From the NCBI GenBank assembly GCA_018831195.1, contig JAHJDP010000042.1:64292-128291 (forward strand): a DNA stretch of 64,000 nt, given 5' to 3'. Source of the DNA: Candidatus Eisenbacteria bacterium. Its GTDB lineage: Bacteria; Eisenbacteria; RBG-16-71-46; CAIMUX01; JAHJDP01. Of this stretch, positions 49,009 through 59,153 are shown one piece after another. How positions within the stretch are numbered: position 1 is the first letter of the stretch; each line of letters opens with the position of its first letter. Made by a program: the position numbers and the translations under genes. Under the pieces are notes generated by a model. The model saw nothing but the letters and a program-made list of their open reading frames with translations. It was not told the origin of the DNA and searched no databases.

Positions 49009-49629
49009 ATGAAGACGAAATGGATCGGCAGCCTGGCTGCCCTGGTGGCGTTGATTATTCTATCGAGTTTGAGCAGCGCCGCGCTTGCCGCTGAAAAGAG
49101 CTATGTTTTCGGCAAGAGCGATCAGCGGACGAATATATCTTTCCAGTCCGATACCGACTTTGAGGTGATCGTCGGAACGAGTGTCAAGTCCTCCGGAGAT
49201 GTGACCGCTGATTTTGAGAAGGAAACAGCCAAGGTGAACATTTCCGTTCCCGTCGCTTCCCTAAAGACCGGTATTGATATGCGCGACGAGCATATGCGCT
49301 CTCCCGGTTGGCTGGATGCCGCACAGTTTCCCAGCATCACCTTTGTCTCAAGCAGTGTGAAGCTGATGTCCGGTATGAGTTGGGAAGTAAAGGGAATGTT
49401 CACGATGCATGGCGTCTCCAAAGAAATCATGACGACGGCGGAGGTTCGCCAGATCCCGGCTGATGCGGCGATCAAGGCCGGTTTGGAGCCGGGCGAGTGG
49501 ATCAAGGTGACCGCGCCTTTTAATGTCAAACTTTCGGACTTCGGCGTGAAGATTCCTGATATGGCCGCGGCCAAGGTGAATGACACCTGGAAGGTGACTT
49601 TTACAGGATACGCAGTGGCTGGTGAGTAG
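49009..49629 (+). CDS. YceI-family exported lipid-binding-type protein
   Basis: A 206-residue protein with a signal peptide (residues 1-27, cleaved after AALA). The mature part is a YceI-type lipocalin-like barrel: RTNISFQSDTDFEVIVGTS, then FEKETAKVNISVPVASLKTGIDMRDEHMRSPGWLD, where the MRDEHMRSPGWLD turn is diagnostic, and FTMHGVSKEI. Members bind polyprenoid-type lipids in the periplasm. ATG 49009 has AAAGGAG six bases upstream; a longer frame reaching 48601 was rejected. Confidence 0.92.
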   Translation: MKTKWIGSLAALVALIILSSLSSAALAAEKSYVFGKSDQRTNISFQSDTDFEVIVGTSVKSSGDVTADFEKETAKVNISVPVASLKTGIDMRDEHMRSPGWLDAAQFPSITFVSSSVKLMSGMSWEVKGMFTMHGVSKEIMTTAEVRQIPADAAIKAGLEPGEWIKVTAPFNVKLSDFGVKIPDMAAAKVNDTWKVTFTGYAVAGE

Positions 49630-49655
49630 CCGGCGCGGGCGCCAGGGGATGGAGG

Positions 49656-49691
49656 CGGGGTTGAGGCCGGCAGATAGCCCGGCTCACCCCG
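49656..49691 (+). terminator. Possible terminator hairpin after yceI
   Basis: CGGGG-TTGAG-CCGG pairs with CCGG-CTCA-CCCCG, with small bulges, followed by TCTCTTGATTT. The weak T-run keeps this uncertain. Confidence 0.4.
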
Positions 49692-49736
49692 TCTCTTGAT
49701 TTGCCCATAAATCGCAGGATCGAAGTGGAGAGTGTC

Positions 49737-50171
49737 ATGACATTCCGCAGATATTTATCTAGATTGAGACCGTTGGTCCTGGTTCTTGGATTCGGCGGCG
49801 CGGCATTGGTCCTCATCGCCGCCCTGGCATTGGATAAAGGCCTCGGGAAGGATGTCTTGATCATTACACCTCATGATCCTTCCATCGTTGGATTGAATCA
49901 AAGCCTGTATGTCCCAGGCGATCCTGTTGCTGAAATATATGGGAACCCGATGAGCGAGACGGTGCGGATTGTGCATCCGTCGAAGGACAAACTCATACGC
50001 CCCAAGGAAGATCCCAATCTCTTGTTGCTTAGGGCCAACAAATTGCTCGGTGAAAACCCATTACAAACAAAGACGATTTGGTACTTCGCCCGTTTTATCC
50101 TGCCGGTCCTCCTCATTTTGGGAATCATTGGATTTGTGCTTCCAAAACCCCGGTCAACCGATGAAGATTGA
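49737..50171 (+). CDS. Hypothetical two-helix membrane protein
   Basis: A 144-residue protein not recognised as any family. It has a hydrophobic segment near residues 14-33, an extracytoplasmic stretch of about 80 residues containing VLIITPHDPSIVGLNQS and VHPSKDKLIRPKEDPN, and a second hydrophobic segment near 116-135, followed by a charged tail. ATG 49737 has GTGGAGAG upstream. It lies between yceI and metH on the same strand with wide gaps, so no operon is clear. Confidence 0.65.
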   Translation: MTFRRYLSRLRPLVLVLGFGGAALVLIAALALDKGLGKDVLIITPHDPSIVGLNQSLYVPGDPVAEIYGNPMSETVRIVHPSKDKLIRPKEDPNLLLLRANKLLGENPLQTKTIWYFARFILPVLLILGIIGFVLPKPRSTDED

Positions 50172-50290
50172 TGGACGCAGAATCTTGATATTTCAGATCA
50201 GCTGACGGATAAAGAAGAAACGGATAGAGGGTAGGTCTTCGATGGGTCGGCGGATGATCAGCGGATCGATGGCAATCTAGGGACTGATGC

Positions 50291-53200
50291 ATGCCCGGCA
50301 GACAAGAACTCGAACAACAATTATCCCGCCGGATCCTGGTTCTGGATGGGGCGATGGGATCCCTGATCCAGGCCCAAGGACTGACGGAGGCTGATTATCG
50401 CGGGGCGCGATTCGCCGGGCACGTCTGTGATCTTCTGGGCAACAACGATCTGCTTTCATTGACTCAGCCGGAGCTCATCAGCCGGATTTATCAAACCTAC
50501 CTGGAAGCCGGCGCGGATATCATATCCACTAACACTTTCAATGCCACATCAATCAGTCAATCCGATTATGGAACCGAATCCTGCGCCCATGAGATGAATC
50601 TGATAGCGGCGCGGCTGGCCCGCATCGCTGCGGATGCGGCGACCCGGCAGGATCCGAGCAAACCGCGTTTTGTCGCCGGAAGTCTTGGGCCGACGAATCG
50701 GAGTGGCTCTATATCGCCCGATGTCAATGATCCGGGATTTCGCAATATCACATTTGATGAGTTGAAGCTGTCGTATCGGGAACAGGCGGCCGGATTGATG
50801 GCGGGCGGGGTCGATATCCTTTTGGTTGAAACGATTTTCGATACCCTGAACGGAAAAGCCGCCATTGCGGCCATCCGCGAGCTTCTGAAAGAGCAGGGAT
50901 CGGATCTGCCGGTGTGGATTTCAGGGACACTGGCCGACACCGCGGGACGAAACTTGATCGGTCAGACCGTTGAGGCCTTCTGGTACTCGATTCGCCATGC
51001 CGAACCCTTCTGCGTCGGTCTGAATTGCTCCTTCGGCGCAAAGGCCTTGCGCCCCCACTTGCAGGAACTGTCACGGATTTGTGATACCCTCGTGACCGTT
51101 CACCCCAATGCCGGATTACCAAATGAACTCGGGGGATATGATGAGAGCCCCGAGGAAATGGCCGAACGGCTTCGGGAGTTTGCTGAAGATGGGTTGGTAA
51201 ACATTGTCGGAGGGTGCTGTGGATCGACGCCGGATCATATAAAGGCCATAGCCGCGGCGGTGAATGGAATCAGACCGCGTGACATCCCGCTGGTCGATCG
51301 ATCATGCCGGCTCAGTGGCCTGGAGCCATTGAACATTCGTCCAGATTCGCTTTTTGTAAATATCGGCGAACGCACCAATGTCGCCGGCTCCTCACGGTTC
51401 GCCCGATTGATTCGCTTCGGTAAATTCGAGGAGGCGCTGGATGTCGGACGACGGCAGGTTCAAAACGGCGCACAGCTCATCGATGTCAATATGGATGACG
51501 CGGCGATTGAAGCCGTACCGGCAATGGTGAAGTTTCTTCAGCTTGTCGCTTCTGATCCCGAGATCGCCCGCGTTCCCATCATGATTGATTCGAGCCGGTG
51601 GGAAGTGATCGAAGCCGGTTTGAAATGCCTGCAGGGGAAAGGCGTCGTCAACTCCATCAGCCTCAAGGATGGGGAGGAGGAGTTTTTGCGGCGGGCCGGG
51701 ATTGTCCGCCTTTATGGCGCGGCGGTGATCGTCATGTCCTTCGATGAAAAGGGGCAGGCGGATACGCTGCAGCGCAAGATGGAAACATGCCGCAGGGCTT
51801 ATACATTATTGACCTCAAAGATCCAATTCCCCCCCGAAGATATAATATTCGATCCGAATATCTTCGCCGTGGCGACAGGAATGAAGGAGCACAACAATTA
51901 CGCCTTAGCCTATCTTGAAGCCTGCCGGCAGATCAAACAGGAGTTTCCCCACGGCCTCATCAGCGGCGGGGTCAGCAATCTTTCCTTTTCATTCCGTGGG
52001 AATGACACGGTCCGGGAGGCGATGCACTCGGTCTTTCTTTATCATGCCGTTAATGCGGGCATGGATATGGGTATTGTGAATGCCGGGCAGCTGGCGGTTT
52101 ATGCAGAGATCGACCCGGAACTGCGATCCGCCGTCGAGGATGTCATTCTCAATCGCCGCCCGGACGCCACAGAGAGGCTCACCGCTCTGGCGATCCGTAC
52201 CGAATCAAAGGTCAAGGAAGACCCGGCGGATCCTACCTGGCGGCGGGAAGGAACCACCAGCAGGATCAGCCACGCCCTGGTGAACGGGATCACAGAATAT
52301 ATCGCTGAAGACGCCCTTGAGGCGATGAAGGAACTGGAATCGCCGTTAGCGGTTATTGAAGGCCCTCTGATGAACGGGATGAACGAGGTCGGTGAATTGT
52401 TCGGTTCCGGGAAAATGTTTCTGCCCCAGGTGATCCGGAGCGCCCGTGTCATGAAATTGGCCGTTGATGTGTTAGCGCCTTATCTTGAGGTGGAAAAACA
52501 GCTTGGAGATTCGCCGGTGAGGGGCAAAATCCTTCTGGCAACCGTCAAAGGCGATGTGCACGATATCGGAAAAAATATCGTCGGTGTTGTTCTGGGGTGC
52601 AACAATTATAAGATCATTGATCTCGGGGTCATGACGCCGGTGGAGGAAATCCTTGAAACAGCGCTGCGGGAAAAGGTCGATTTGATCGGCATCAGCGGAC
52701 TCATCTCACCATCGCTGAATGAAATGATTCATGTCGCAGGGGAGATGCAACGCCGGGGATTAAAGACACCTTTGCTGATCGGGGGAGCCACGACCTCGCG
52801 GGTCCATACCGCCGTTAAAATTGATCCAGTCTATGACGGCGCCGTTGTTCATGTGACGGATGCCTCCCGCGCCGTCACCGTGGCGGGCGATCTTCTCCAT
52901 ACGTCGACAGCCATGGAGACGATTCGGAAAACGAAGAAAGCCTATCGCGAGCTGCGCGAAAAGCGGGAGCGGGATGATTCAAAGGGAACCCTCTTGCCGA
53001 TCGAAGTGGCGCGGTCGCGATGCACCCCGGTGAAGTGGCGCGCCTACAAGCCCCCCATCCCCAAAATCGCCGGAATACAGGTTTTTAAAGATGATCCACT
53101 TGAAGGCTTGATCCACTTCATTGATTGGTCGCCCTTCTTCCGCGCCTGGAAGCTTCAGGGCCGGTATCCTCAGATCTTCGATTCAGAAAAATATGGTGAA

Positions 53201-53977
53201 GAAGCCAAACGACTGTTTAACGATTCATTGGGTTTGTTACATCGAATTGCAAAGGATGGATGGCTCGAGGCCCGCGCCGTGGCGGGGATCTTCCCGGCGA
53301 ATGCCATAGGGGATGATATTGTCATCTATAATGATGAAAACCGCTCAGAAATCCGCATGGTGATGCATCATCTCCGGCGGCAGACCGAAGGCGCCCAGGC
53401 CGGTTCAAACCGCTGCTTATCGGATTTTATTGCGCCTGCAAAAACGGGAATCCCTGATTTTGTCGGAGCCTTTGTTGTCTCCGCCGGATTCGGAGTGCCG
53501 AAGGCGATCCAGGCGCTTACAGACGGCCATGATGACTACCGGGAGATCATCATCAAGGCGTTGGCGGATCGGCTGGCGGAAGCTTATGCCGAGTTTCTTC
53601 ATGCCCGCATTCGCCGCGAGATCTGGGGCTATGCGCCTGATGAGGTCCTGCAATCGGAAGAGATGATCGCTGAGAAATACAGAGGCATCCGGCCGGCTCC
53701 CGGGTATCCGGCATGTCCGGATCACACAGAAAAGGAGACACTTTTCAGATTGTTAAAGGCACAGGAAAATATCGGGGTCGAGCTGACAGAGAACTTTTCC
53801 ATGAATCCAGCGGCCTCTGTATCGGGATGGTATTTCTCTCATCCGGATTCCCATAATTTTTCTGTCGGTATGATCGGAATTGATCAAGTCAGGGACTACG
53901 CTAAACGCAAAGGGATTTCGGTTGAAGAATGTGAACATTGGCTGGAACCGAATCTCGGCTACCATAGCGCGCGATGA
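50291..53977 (+). CDS. metH: Cobalamin-dependent methionine synthase, full length
   Basis: A 1228-residue enzyme that transfers a methyl group from 5-methyltetrahydrofolate through cobalamin to homocysteine. All four modules are present. The homocysteine module has zinc-type Cys near residue 244 and a GGCCGST pair near 307. The folate module spans about 345-610 ([15 protein letters not shown]). The cobalamin module carries the [10 protein letters not shown] base-off motif with its His near residue 758. The activation module spans about 910-1228 with RPAPGY near 1134. This full length matches the E. coli protein closely. ATG 50291 is preceded by AGGGA. No cobalamin riboswitch is seen in the 119 upstream bases. 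Confidence 0.97.
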   Translation: MPGRQELEQQLSRRILVLDGAMGSLIQAQGLTEADYRGARFAGHVCDLLGNNDLLSLTQPELISRIYQTYLEAGADIISTNTFNATSISQSDYGTESCAHEMNLIAARLARIAADAATRQDPSKPRFVAGSLGPTNRSGSISPDVNDPGFRNITFDELKLSYREQAAGLMAGGVDILLVETIFDTLNGKAAIAAIRELLKEQGSDLPVWISGTLADTAGRNLIGQTVEAFWYSIRHAEPFCVGLNCSFGAKALRPHLQELSRICDTLVTVHPNAGLPNELGGYDESPEEMAERLREFAEDGLVNIVGGCCGSTPDHIKAIAAAVNGIRPRDIPLVDRSCRLSGLEPLNIRPDSLFVNIGERTNVAGSSRFARLIRFGKFEEALDVGRRQVQNGAQLIDVNMDDAAIEAVPAMVKFLQLVASDPEIARVPIMIDSSRWEVIEAGLKCLQGKGVVNSISLKDGEEEFLRRAGIVRLYGAAVIVMSFDEKGQADTLQRKMETCRRAYTLLTSKIQFPPEDIIFDPNIFAVATGMKEHNNYALAYLEACRQIKQEFPHGLISGGVSNLSFSFRGNDTVREAMHSVFLYHAVNAGMDMGIVNAGQLAVYAEIDPELRSAVEDVILNRRPDATERLTALAIRTESKVKEDPADPTWRREGTTSRISHALVNGITEYIAEDALEAMKELESPLAVIEGPLMNGMNEVGELFGSGKMFLPQVIRSARVMKLAVDVLAPYLEVEKQLGDSPVRGKILLATVKGDVHDIGKNIVGVVLGCNNYKIIDLGVMTPVEEILETALREKVDLIGISGLISPSLNEMIHVAGEMQRRGLKTPLLIGGATTSRVHTAVKIDPVYDGAVVHVTDASRAVTVAGDLLHTSTAMETIRKTKKAYRELREKRERDDSKGTLLPIEVARSRCTPVKWRAYKPPIPKIAGIQVFKDDPLEGLIHFIDWSPFFRAWKLQGRYPQIFDSEKYGEEAKRLFNDSLGLLHRIAKDGWLEARAVAGIFPANAIGDDIVIYNDENRSEIRMVMHHLRRQTEGAQAGSNRCLSDFIAPAKTGIPDFVGAFVVSAGFGVPKAIQALTDGHDDYREIIIKALADRLAEAYAEFLHARIRREIWGYAPDEVLQSEEMIAEKYRGIRPAPGYPACPDHTEKETLFRLLKAQENIGVELTENFSMNPAASVSGWYFSHPDSHNFSVGMIGIDQVRDYAKRKGISVEECEHWLEPNLGYHSAR

Positions 53978-54203
53978 CGGCAAAGCTACTTTCCAATCAA
54001 ATCTCCGCCGGCCTCATTGATTGAAGCCCGGCTTCCATGCGGCGTACGGGCATCGTTCTAACATATTGTGAATATTTCAGTTAGAGAGATGCGGAAGATC
54101 ATAAATCTGTTAATAATATTCTCATTATCCGCTCAGGTGAGTCTGGTTTTCCTCCGATGATTCATTAACGAATGCGTGTACCACATCAAGAGGGAGGGGA
54201 CCC

Positions 54204-55175
54204 ATGCCCGACGATATGAAGACAGAGCTCCTTGATGATATGAATATTACCCATGCATTTCTGAACGCTTTATGTGCGAATTATCAGGGGGAATATGTTT
54301 TCAACAATGTCTTGGGGCAATTGACCCAATCCCCTGAATGCGATGAACGGCTCGCGAAAACGGCAAAAATCCTGGATATGATTAATGAGTGGTGGGATCA
54401 ATTCAGAAATTATGATCCGATTATTCACTTTGCGGAGAGCCCGGGGCGGTCCGGTGATGCGGCATTGGCTTGGGAGCTGCTGTCATCAGCGATGAAGCGC
54501 CAGAGCATGCTTATTGAAACCCTTTTGAAAAACATGGATGTCGAATCATTGATGCAAGACCTCGACGCCTGTCATCTTCGGGTGGCCGCCCATTGCGACG
54601 CCTCTTATGGACGGGAACATTATGTAAACGGGCTCATTACATACGGCGAGGTTATGAACCGGCCTGAAGTGTGCGATCGCTGGCGGCAAAAGATACTATC
54701 GTGCCGGAATGAAATCAGCCAGTCGACCGGTTTGTTTGAAGCCGTGCGTCAAATGGGCACAACAATGCAAGAGGGTACGATTGCAGAGCTTCAGGATCAA
54801 ACATTGATGCTGCCGGTCGTCTTCGGGCAGCGTTGCGTCGACATTAGGCAGCTCTTTGGGATGTATACCGGCCATTTCAATTTTATGGACGCGGGAATTC
54901 CCCCGGATGACGTTCAGTATTGGTCCGAAGCGGGCTTTGAACCCTACCAGGCAGGGCAATGGTTTGCCGCTGGAATGACGGTGGGGGAGTCCATCGATTG
55001 GATCCAGGCCGGCGTGCCCGATCCCCTCGGCGCGGCGGGTTTCAAATGGCGCGGGATTGATCGTGAAATCGCCAGTCCCTGGTACCGCAGCGGGTATGGC
55101 GGCCGTATCGCCCGGGCCTGGCGCGCTCGGGGTGTTGAGTTTCCAGAACAATTCCCGCAGGAAGAGGTGGGATAG
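54204..55175 (+). CDS. Unrecognised cytoplasmic protein with C-terminal W/AG helical repeats
   Basis: A 323-residue protein with no signal peptide or membrane segment and no family I could identify. The N-terminal two thirds look helical and contain a Cys-rich scatter. Near residues 230-285 there is a repeat of about 18 residues with an AG(x)P..W..AGF pattern (DAGIPPDDVQYWSEAGFE, PYQAGQWFAAGMTV, DWIQAGVPDP). This suggests short helical hairpins. ATG 54204 has GGAGGGG upstream, so it is a real gene. It is alone between metH and a convergent lipoprotein gene. Confidence 0.75.
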   Translation: MPDDMKTELLDDMNITHAFLNALCANYQGEYVFNNVLGQLTQSPECDERLAKTAKILDMINEWWDQFRNYDPIIHFAESPGRSGDAALAWELLSSAMKRQSMLIETLLKNMDVESLMQDLDACHLRVAAHCDASYGREHYVNGLITYGEVMNRPEVCDRWRQKILSCRNEISQSTGLFEAVRQMGTTMQEGTIAELQDQTLMLPVVFGQRCVDIRQLFGMYTGHFNFMDAGIPPDDVQYWSEAGFEPYQAGQWFAAGMTVGESIDWIQAGVPDPLGAAGFKWRGIDREIASPWYRSGYGGRIARAWRARGVEFPEQFPQEEVG

Positions 55176-55238
55176 GATCTTAAATCAGGTTCGGGGAGAC
55201 AGCCGGGGATAGAGGAAGCCCATGTGTCTGCGGAGATG

Positions 55239-56156
55239 CTAATCAAGAATTTTTACATGATAGCTTTCTCTGAACGCCGAGGCAAAAACGCCGAGGCCGC
55301 CGACGATTCCGCCGCTGCGTTCCGCATGCTCACGATATAGATAATTATAATAGTTTTCATCAATTGCCAGAAATCCAATGTCATATTCACCGTAAAAAGC
55401 CATCATGGCGCCATACCAATCCAAGATATATAAATCTCCATCATGTTCGATATCATTCAACCGGAAATAGCCGAAGATATGCCGCGGCTCACCGGCATCA
55501 CCGCCGTACTCATCATAGTCGTCCGGGCGGTCATGGTCTGCAAAAGGATTGATATATCTTGCATTTTCCCATTCCTCCGTGCAATAGACGTCGACCAAGA
55601 ATATTTGTGAAGAATCCGGGGCCTGCAATGTGAAAGGGTAGTTCTCCGGTATCTGGGAGTGTCTCATTTCAGCCGGATAAACCAGCGGTGAGTCTTGAAC
55701 AGCGTATGCGGCCGGTGTTGTGGTTGTGGCCTTGATGAGAGATTCTCCCTCAATGGCTATTTCCAAATGATATGTCTGGAGCGGCTGAATCCTAATGCTG
55801 GAATTCGCATAATAGCCGGGCGCGGTCATGTGCAATGTTTCCGGAAGTGCGGCTCCCTCTATGCGGAGCGTCACCAGCGCGTTTACAACGACGGCCTCAT
55901 CGACATTGTAGTATTCATCCACCGGCATGGTGCGTGTGATAAGAACCGCATTGGAGTCATGGATTGCTTCATTAACATAGAGATAAGCGTGAACCATAAT
56001 GGCATGTTCGGTGTCGGGTTTATTGACGTCAGTGGAGCATCCGGTGAGAGCCAGGAAGCAGAGCGTCACAATTCCCCATGTGATCTTCAATGCCGGGAAA
56101 ACGGTGCCTTGTGGATATCTTGGATCGTCGAGATGGTTTGCTTTCCAGTCACGCAT
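55239..56156 (-). CDS. DUF4249-like lipoprotein
   Basis: A 305-residue lipoprotein with a lipobox-type LALTGCSTD near residue 37; the stretch before it carries a basic segment and a hydrophobic core. The body fits DUF4249: ALVTLRIEGAALPETL, then TYHLEIAIEGESLIKATTTTPA, and the Asp/Tyr-rich GYFRLNDIEHDGD. In Bacteroidetes these lipoproteins sit beside TonB-dependent receptors, as here. The stop of the receptor gene overlaps its AGGAGA ribosome site (TAGGAGAACG), so the two are coupled. It probably binds substrate for the receptor. Confidence 0.78.
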   Translation of the reverse strand: MRDWKANHLDDPRYPQGTVFPALKITWGIVTLCFLALTGCSTDVNKPDTEHAIMVHAYLYVNEAIHDSNAVLITRTMPVDEYYNVDEAVVVNALVTLRIEGAALPETLHMTAPGYYANSSIRIQPLQTYHLEIAIEGESLIKATTTTPAAYAVQDSPLVYPAEMRHSQIPENYPFTLQAPDSSQIFLVDVYCTEEWENARYINPFADHDRPDDYDEYGGDAGEPRHIFGYFRLNDIEHDGDLYILDWYGAMMAFYGEYDIGFLAIDENYYNYLYREHAERSGGIVGGLGVFASAFRESYHVKILD

Positions 56157-56168
56157 TATTACGTTCTC

Positions 56169-58418
56169 CTAAAATGTGACATTGATGCCGATGGTTGGAA
56201 GCAGCGGAAGCATGGTGATATCGTTATATTTCACTGGATTCTCGGTCATGTCATAGCTTCGAATATAAACATTTTCATGATTATACACATTAATGATTTG
56301 AAGGACGACTTCAACGCTCATACCGGCCGATTTTGTATGATAAGTGATTCCGGCATCCAATCGGTGGTAGGCGGGCAGGCGGCTCGTGTTTTTTGCTCCG
56401 TAGAGTACCGTGTCATATTCGCGGCCCATAATATCCATTGCTGTATATCTGCCCACGGCGAGGGTCGTTGGCTGGCCCGATCCGTATTTGAAGATGAAAT
56501 TCAAACGCCAGTGCTTGGCTAGATTGTAATCTTGTACGGCGACAATCTGATGCCGCCGGTCATAGGATGGTTGGAATTCCTTGCTGAAGTTGAAATGGGT
56601 GATCGTCCGATGGGCTACGCCCCAAGTGTAGCCGAGCCATCCCTCAAATCCGTGGATATTGTTTCTTAAATATAGATCGGTGCCATAAGCATTTCCGGAT
56701 CCGGAGTTGAATACCTCGCCCATTTGCGCATCTTCTTCGATGAGCGACTCCCCGAATTCCTCGTTAAATTCAACGAGATTGTGATAAGGCTTATAATACC
56801 CCTCCAAAGACAGATCGAAATGATCATAGGGCCCGAGTTCGAGACCGAGAATAAAGTGGTCAGCTGTTCCCGGATCCAGTGTTTCGTCGACCGGAAACCA
56901 CATCGAGGTAAAACTCGCATCTTCGGCTGCGACAAGATTCAAATATTGGGTATAGCGTCCATAGGTGGCATGCAGGGAGACCCGCTCGTTAATCCGGCGA
57001 AGGAGCTTTAGGCGAGGATTCAGATTGAAGTAGCTTCCCTCGGAGTAATAATCCAGACGAAGCCCCGGTTGGATCTGCCATTGAGGCGAGAGGCGCCAGC
57101 TATCCTGGCCGTAAAGAGCGCTGTAAATGCCGCTATACTTGAAATCGAGGTTTGAATCATCGCCCATCCGCCGATTGAAGCCGAAATCCAATAACTTGGC
57201 TTCGACGCCGAAGTCGATGAGATGATCCCGGTTCGGGGTGAATGAGAGATTCGATTTTGTGGAAAGATCACGGATCTCGTTTTTCATACGCATGTCAAAG
57301 TCCTGAAAGGTGACTTCGGCAATTGAGCTGTACCGGCTGCCGCCGATGAGGGTATGCGAAAAGAGCCGGCTGCTGAAGAGATGGGTATACTGAGCGCTCC
57401 AGGTGTCATTTCCCCAATCAAGTAATACATCCAACCCTTCTTGATCCCAGTCCAGTTTGTCGCGTCCCCGGTAATAGCTGAGACTGGAGCGATCGTTTTT
57501 CCCAATATCCGCATTGAACCTTCCGTGGACATCGTAAAACTTGTAGGGTAGATCGATGTCGAGCCGGCGCGCCAGCTGTTCAATGAATGTGTGCCGCCCG
57601 GAAACCATCCATGAACCATGACGCCAAGGTCCCTCGAGAGTCGTACTGGCGCTAATAGTGCTGTACCTCCCAACACCCTCGAATTTCCTCCGGTTGCCAT
57701 CCCGATTATGAACATCCAACAATGATGAAAGCCGTCCGCCATAGCGGGCCGGAAAACCCCCCTTTTGCAATTCCACCGATTTGACCGCATCGACATTGAA
57801 GGTGCTGAAGAAGCCGAATAGATGACTCGGGTTATAAACATCGACATCGTCCAGGAGGATAAGATTCTGATCCGGGCTGCCGCCGCGGACATAGAGCCCG
57901 CTGGAGTAATCCGAGAGTGTCGTGACACCAGGCAGCATTTGTATGGAACGGAAGAGATCAACCTCGACCGCCGCGGGCATCTGTACCAGCTCCCGTGTGC
58001 GCAGGGTAAGCCTGCCGGTTTCCAGTACGAGATTGTCGTGTCCCGCTTTCACCTCGACTGTCTCCAATAGGATCGGCTGAGGCGTCAGCTCCATGTCGAG
58101 CTCGATTTCCTCATTCTCAGCCAGCATGATAAATCGAACCTCGAGTTTGTAGCCCATATAGCTGAATGCGACTTTGTATCCTCCCGCGGGAAGATCTGGA
58201 ATGACGTAATAACCCTTCTCATTCGTCATGTCCCCATACGGAGTCTCCTGAAGGTAAACATCCGCATGACTTAGCGCTTCACCATTCTCAATGTCATAGA
58301 CGAATCCGCTGAGTGTCGCAGCCGGGATTGCTCCGGCCGGCCAGCATACAAGCAAAACACAGGCAAGCAAGATACAGGAGAGCGAAATACAGCGGAGACC
58401 AGCAGCAGATCGAAGCAT
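56169..58418 (-). CDS. TonB-dependent receptor with carboxypeptidase-regulatory-like N-terminus
   Basis: A 749-residue outer-membrane protein. It has a signal peptide and then a carboxypeptidase-D regulatory-like domain (residues about 33-115, with ATLSGFVYDIENGEALSHAD and GYYVIPDLPAGGYKVAFSYMG). The plug domain follows to about 225, with VRGGSPDQNLILLDDVDVYN. The rest is a beta-barrel of aromatic-rich strands ending in Phe (TIGINVTF). This matches SusC-like/CarboxypepD-reg receptors. It takes up a ligand with TonB energy; the ligand is unknown. The start at 58418 is preceded by GGGGGG. No TonB box is certain. Confidence 0.9.
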   Translation of the reverse strand: MLRSAAGLRCISLSCILLACVLLVCWPAGAIPAATLSGFVYDIENGEALSHADVYLQETPYGDMTNEKGYYVIPDLPAGGYKVAFSYMGYKLEVRFIMLAENEEIELDMELTPQPILLETVEVKAGHDNLVLETGRLTLRTRELVQMPAAVEVDLFRSIQMLPGVTTLSDYSSGLYVRGGSPDQNLILLDDVDVYNPSHLFGFFSTFNVDAVKSVELQKGGFPARYGGRLSSLLDVHNRDGNRRKFEGVGRYSTISASTTLEGPWRHGSWMVSGRHTFIEQLARRLDIDLPYKFYDVHGRFNADIGKNDRSSLSYYRGRDKLDWDQEGLDVLLDWGNDTWSAQYTHLFSSRLFSHTLIGGSRYSSIAEVTFQDFDMRMKNEIRDLSTKSNLSFTPNRDHLIDFGVEAKLLDFGFNRRMGDDSNLDFKYSGIYSALYGQDSWRLSPQWQIQPGLRLDYYSEGSYFNLNPRLKLLRRINERVSLHATYGRYTQYLNLVAAEDASFTSMWFPVDETLDPGTADHFILGLELGPYDHFDLSLEGYYKPYHNLVEFNEEFGESLIEEDAQMGEVFNSGSGNAYGTDLYLRNNIHGFEGWLGYTWGVAHRTITHFNFSKEFQPSYDRRHQIVAVQDYNLAKHWRLNFIFKYGSGQPTTLAVGRYTAMDIMGREYDTVLYGAKNTSRLPAYHRLDAGITYHTKSAGMSVEVVLQIINVYNHENVYIRSYDMTENPVKYNDITMLPLLPTIGINVTF

Positions 58419-58456
58419 GAGGAAACCCCCCTGATAAATCACGGCGACAGCCCGGC

Positions 58457-58948
58457 TTAATGGTCGTGTCGTTCCTCAAAGATTCCCGAGGATCTATTCT
58501 TTCGAACGTTGTTCCAGTCGAAGTATCGGCCATTCATGGCTACATAAACGCCGGGGGGGAGGCTTTGGGCAAAAGCCAAAGCACTGCCCAAATTGAATAG
58601 GCCGTCGGAGCTGCCAAATGTATAGGGGATCATCGCTCCAACCAACACAATTGTCTTTTCCTTTATGGTTTTTCCAAGATAGCGGGCGGTTTCCTCTATC
58701 GTGTCCGTGCCGTGTGTAATCACAATTCGATCCGTATCGCAGTTCATGCAGTTCTTGCGTATTGTCTCACGATCGGCTTTGGTCATCTCCAGGCTGTCGA
58801 TCATCATCAGAGTCCGGATCTCCAATTCCAAGTGGCACCGGCCCAATTGAAGCATGTTGCGCACGTGTGTATCCTTGAAATAGAGGGTCCCATTGATGTC
58901 GTTGTATTCTTTGTCGAATGTGCCGCCGGTAACATAGATCCTGATCAT
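58457..58948 (-). CDS. Short asparaginase-like protein (N-terminal domain only)
   Basis: A 163-residue protein corresponding to the N-terminal domain of type I/II L-asparaginases. The first active-site Thr is in VTGGTFDKEYND near residue 9. The second catalytic motif, ITHGTDTIEETARYL, is near residue 78. GAMIPYTFGSSDGLFNLGSAL follows. The whole C-terminal domain, half of the usual 330 residues, is absent, but this short form is known in other bacteria. It lies 38 bases before the TonB receptor gene, so co-transcription is possible. Substrate and activity are untested. Confidence 0.82.
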   Translation of the reverse strand: MIRIYVTGGTFDKEYNDINGTLYFKDTHVRNMLQLGRCHLELEIRTLMMIDSLEMTKADRETIRKNCMNCDTDRIVITHGTDTIEETARYLGKTIKEKTIVLVGAMIPYTFGSSDGLFNLGSALAFAQSLPPGVYVAMNGRYFDWNNVRKNRSSGIFEERHDH

Positions 58949-59153
58949 CTTTCTTCCTCCTCCGCCTGATCAGTATCGATAACACGATAGGGCGCTTCAA
59001 CGATAGGGTTGAATGATCCGGAGCTTCTTTTTTCTCGGTTCCGGGGCGCTATGCTGAGAAGGGAGAATCCCATAATCGGTTGGTATATAAGGTGATTGGC
59101 GGATGAGAAAGGCGCACGAAGAACCGCGGCGTCATCGGGCTGATCGTCGATTC

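Noticed and set aside
50172-50290. Possible riboswitch before metH
   Set aside because: No cobalamin, SAM or SAH riboswitch core could be found in the short upstream region.
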